Source: Bacteroidales bacterium (GTDB taxonomy: Bacteria; Bacteroidota; Bacteroidia; Bacteroidales; UBA3663). From it: a stretch of DNA of 34,840 nt. The stretch spans positions 1-34,840 of the forward strand of contig JAEDEY010000014.1 of the NCBI GenBank assembly GCA_016293065.1, in the 5' to 3' direction. The position numbers were made by a program, and so were the translations under genes. A model generated the notes under the pieces. That model saw only the letters and a program-made list of their open reading frames with translations. It had not been told where the DNA came from and ran no database searches. Numbering within the stretch: the first letter of the stretch is position 1; each line of letters begins with the position of its first letter. Below are positions 33,451-34,840 of the stretch, piece by piece.

Positions 33451-34314
33451 TCATTTGCCATTGCCGAGTCCGAAGTCGAATATGAAGGTCGTGTGATAGC
33501 CTCGCTCAGCCTTGTCGGCCAAAGTGAGCGAGCCGCCGTGGGTGGTCATGATCTGACGCGACAAGGAGAGGCCGATGCCCGAGCCTGATGTCTTGGTGGT
33601 ATAGAAAGGAATGAAGATGTCGCGACGCACTTCTGGCGGGATGGGCTGTCCGTCGTTGCTGATATGCAGGCGCGAGTCGTGCCAATCAAAGGCAATGGAA
33701 TGTGCTCCAGCCTCAAGGGCATTCTTGATGGTATTGACAAACACCTGACGAAGCAACGACTCATCGGCACACAATACAGTGGAAGCCGGGATATTTACCC
33801 TGAACGAGATTGCAGGATACATCGACGTCACGCTATTGACTACCTCGCATAGGTCCATATCTGCCATTACGGGATCCTGCAACTGTGTCAGCTTTCGATA
33901 GCTATCGACAAACGACACGAGGTGATTGCTCGCCTCGTTGATTGCCACAATGCCTTTCTCAAGCGATGTACCCTGCACTTTAGGATGTTCGAGATAAGCC
34001 TGACTGATGCTGCGGATAGGTGTCGTCACATTCATTATCTCGTGGGTGAGCACGCGCGTGAGCCTCTGCCACGACTCCACTTCGTTCTGTGCTATCAGCC
34101 TGCTGATTTCCTGTCCAAGGTCGTTGAGTGCTTCCTGCATTGCCTTCTCGCCATAGAACAGTCCATTGAGCGAGAGATAGAAAGTGAAATCGTGGTTGCG
34201 CACTGCTTCGCGCATCATGTGCGCCCTGAACTTCAAGCGGTTCTGGTGATGGCAGAATAGACCCACTATCAGAGCAAGGCAGGCTATGGCAGAGATTATT
34301 GCTACGATCATCAT
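33451..34314 (-). CDS. Sensor histidine kinase, minimal membrane part, 287 aa
   Basis: One N-terminal hydrophobic helix (about residues 3-20), then a cytoplasmic region and the phosphoacceptor His91 in VLTHEIMNVTTPIRS. The HATPase domain has N box VNTIKNALEAG, SNDGQPIP, FIPFYTTKTSGSGIGLSLSRQIM. It lacks any periplasmic sensor domain and has only one clear membrane helix, so signal input is unclear. It is a paralogue of the kinase at 3714-4694 (shared EAVRNxDF-like segment, THEx-type His box and C-terminal HATPase). The start overlaps the response-regulator stop by 4 bp. It likely partners only with that regulator, though cross-talk with the other pair is possible. Confidence 0.92.
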   Translation of the reverse strand: MMIVAIISAIACLALIVGLFCHHQNRLKFRAHMMREAVRNHDFTFYLSLNGLFYGEKAMQEALNDLGQEISRLIAQNEVESWQRLTRVLTHEIMNVTTPIRSISQAYLEHPKVQGTSLEKGIVAINEASNHLVSFVDSYRKLTQLQDPVMADMDLCEVVNSVTSMYPAISFRVNIPASTVLCADESLLRQVFVNTIKNALEAGAHSIAFDWHDSRLHISNDGQPIPPEVRRDIFIPFYTTKTSGSGIGLSLSRQIMTTHGGSLTLADKAERGYHTTFIFDFGLGNGK

Positions 34315-34832
34315 TTCTTCAGTTTTTTATACAGTCGCTGACGTGAGATTTCGAGGAGCTCAGCCGCCTTGCTGATGTTGCCATGGCACTTGTCAACGAC
34401 CTTGCGCACATGCTCCTCCTCCATCTTTTCCAATGGCAAGACCTCGGTATTACTGTCGATGGCATCTTTCAGCACTCGTATCAGCTCGTGGTTGTCCCAC
34501 GGCTTGGTGATGAAATCGACAGCACCGCTCTTCAGACCCTTCACTGCCAACTTCACATCGGCATAGGCAGTCATCAGCACGATAGGAACATCGGGATGAC
34601 GACGATGTATGGCATGCACCCACAGCAATCCCTCCTGTCCATTGTTCACACCGAGCGAGAAGTTCATATCGAGCAATATCACATCGACCTCCTCCTGCTC
34701 GAGCGTCAGCAGGATATTCTTTGGATCGGTGAGGGTGAGAAACCTGTCAAACACGCCATCAAGACATATCTCCAGTGTCGTAAAGACCGATGTATTGTCA
34801 TCGACCACAAGTATTGTTCCGTAGTTCGCCAT
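34311..34832 (-). CDS. Response regulator: receiver plus Fis-type HTH, no AAA+ domain, 173 aa
   Basis: The receiver has VVDDN, phosphoacceptor Asp55 (VILLDMNF), MTAY and Lys110 (FITKPWDN). A short linker (about 111-135) leads to a Fis-type helix-turn-helix at about 140-172 (GNISKAAELLEISRQRLYKKL). The sigma-54 ATPase domain of NtrC is missing, as in the paralogue at 4691-5296. The coding region is complete and begins 8 bp before the window's right edge, so its promoter is outside. The C-terminal lysine-rich tail ends the protein abruptly. It is the first gene of a two-gene unit with its kinase. Confidence 0.93.
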   Translation of the reverse strand: MANYGTILVVDDNTSVFTTLEICLDGVFDRFLTLTDPKNILLTLEQEEVDVILLDMNFSLGVNNGQEGLLWVHAIHRRHPDVPIVLMTAYADVKLAVKGLKSGAVDFITKPWDNHELIRVLKDAIDSNTEVLPLEKMEEEHVRKVVDKCHGNISKAAELLEISRQRLYKKLKK

Positions 34833-34840
34833 AATGTTTT

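Noticed and set aside
1..34840. Mobile elements, CRISPR arrays, prophage, restriction or toxin-antitoxin systems
   Set aside because: I looked for transposases, integrases, terminal inverted repeats, spaced repeats and known defence motifs and found none; the genes are ordinary housekeeping families.

Overview
The window looks like a chromosomal segment from a Bacteroidales bacterium, most likely Prevotella or a near relative. The evidence is: (a) promoters of the Bacteroidetes type, TTTG-N19-20-TAnnTTTG, in front of several genes and the tRNA; (b) starts without clear Shine-Dalgarno sequences; (c) lineage-typical families (DUF3078, DUF3822, an FtsX-permease/two-component locus, a Fis-type response regulator paired with a sensor-poor kinase, a RIP metalloprotease next to dxr). 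The genus is an inference. Nearly all the DNA is coding. I see no insertion sequence, prophage, CRISPR array or integrase.

Left end (1-6.1 kb). The 3' part of an ABC-exporter ATPase gene is followed by the wreck of one FtsX-like permease gene (627-1206) and an intact 828-residue permease. Convergent to these lies a minus-strand unit: nudC, then a response regulator, then a histidine kinase.

Centre left (6.2-16 kb). RidA, PriA and TrmO read rightwards from a well-formed promoter. Convergent to them is a lysine/diaminopimelate unit: lysC, lysA, a DUF3078 outer-membrane protein and a Crp/Fnr regulator. A Dda/RecD-like helicase gene follows, also on the minus strand.

Centre (16-20.6 kb). A membrane-anchored Bacteroidetes protein, DUF3822, rsmD and trmD read rightwards. 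A strong hairpin lies inside the first codons of the DUF3822 gene and may attenuate transcription between the first gene and the rest. A solitary fucose-isomerase-family gene follows on the minus strand with its own promoter and hairpin.

Centre right (20.6-32.2 kb). A six-gene minus-strand unit encodes a degenerate M23 protein, Dxr, RseP-like protease, RlmI-like methyltransferase, FolA and a lipid A-type acyltransferase. Divergent from it is ispD, so two MEP-pathway genes face each other across about 150 bp. Next come a two-domain RidA/chorismatase-like protein, a zinc-ribbon NUDIX protein, miaA (minus) and an AGCS Na+/alanine symporter.

Right end (32.2-34.8 kb). A tRNA-Glu(CTC) gene has its own promoter and terminator, followed by an NrnA-like DHH phosphoesterase. 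The second kinase/regulator pair (minus) is a paralogue of the pair at 3.7-5.3 kb.

Most of this is housekeeping. The most unusual points are two paralogous NtrC-like regulators without the sigma-54 ATPase domain, the coding-region hairpin in DUF3822, the decayed permease, and the chorismatase-like Rid protein.
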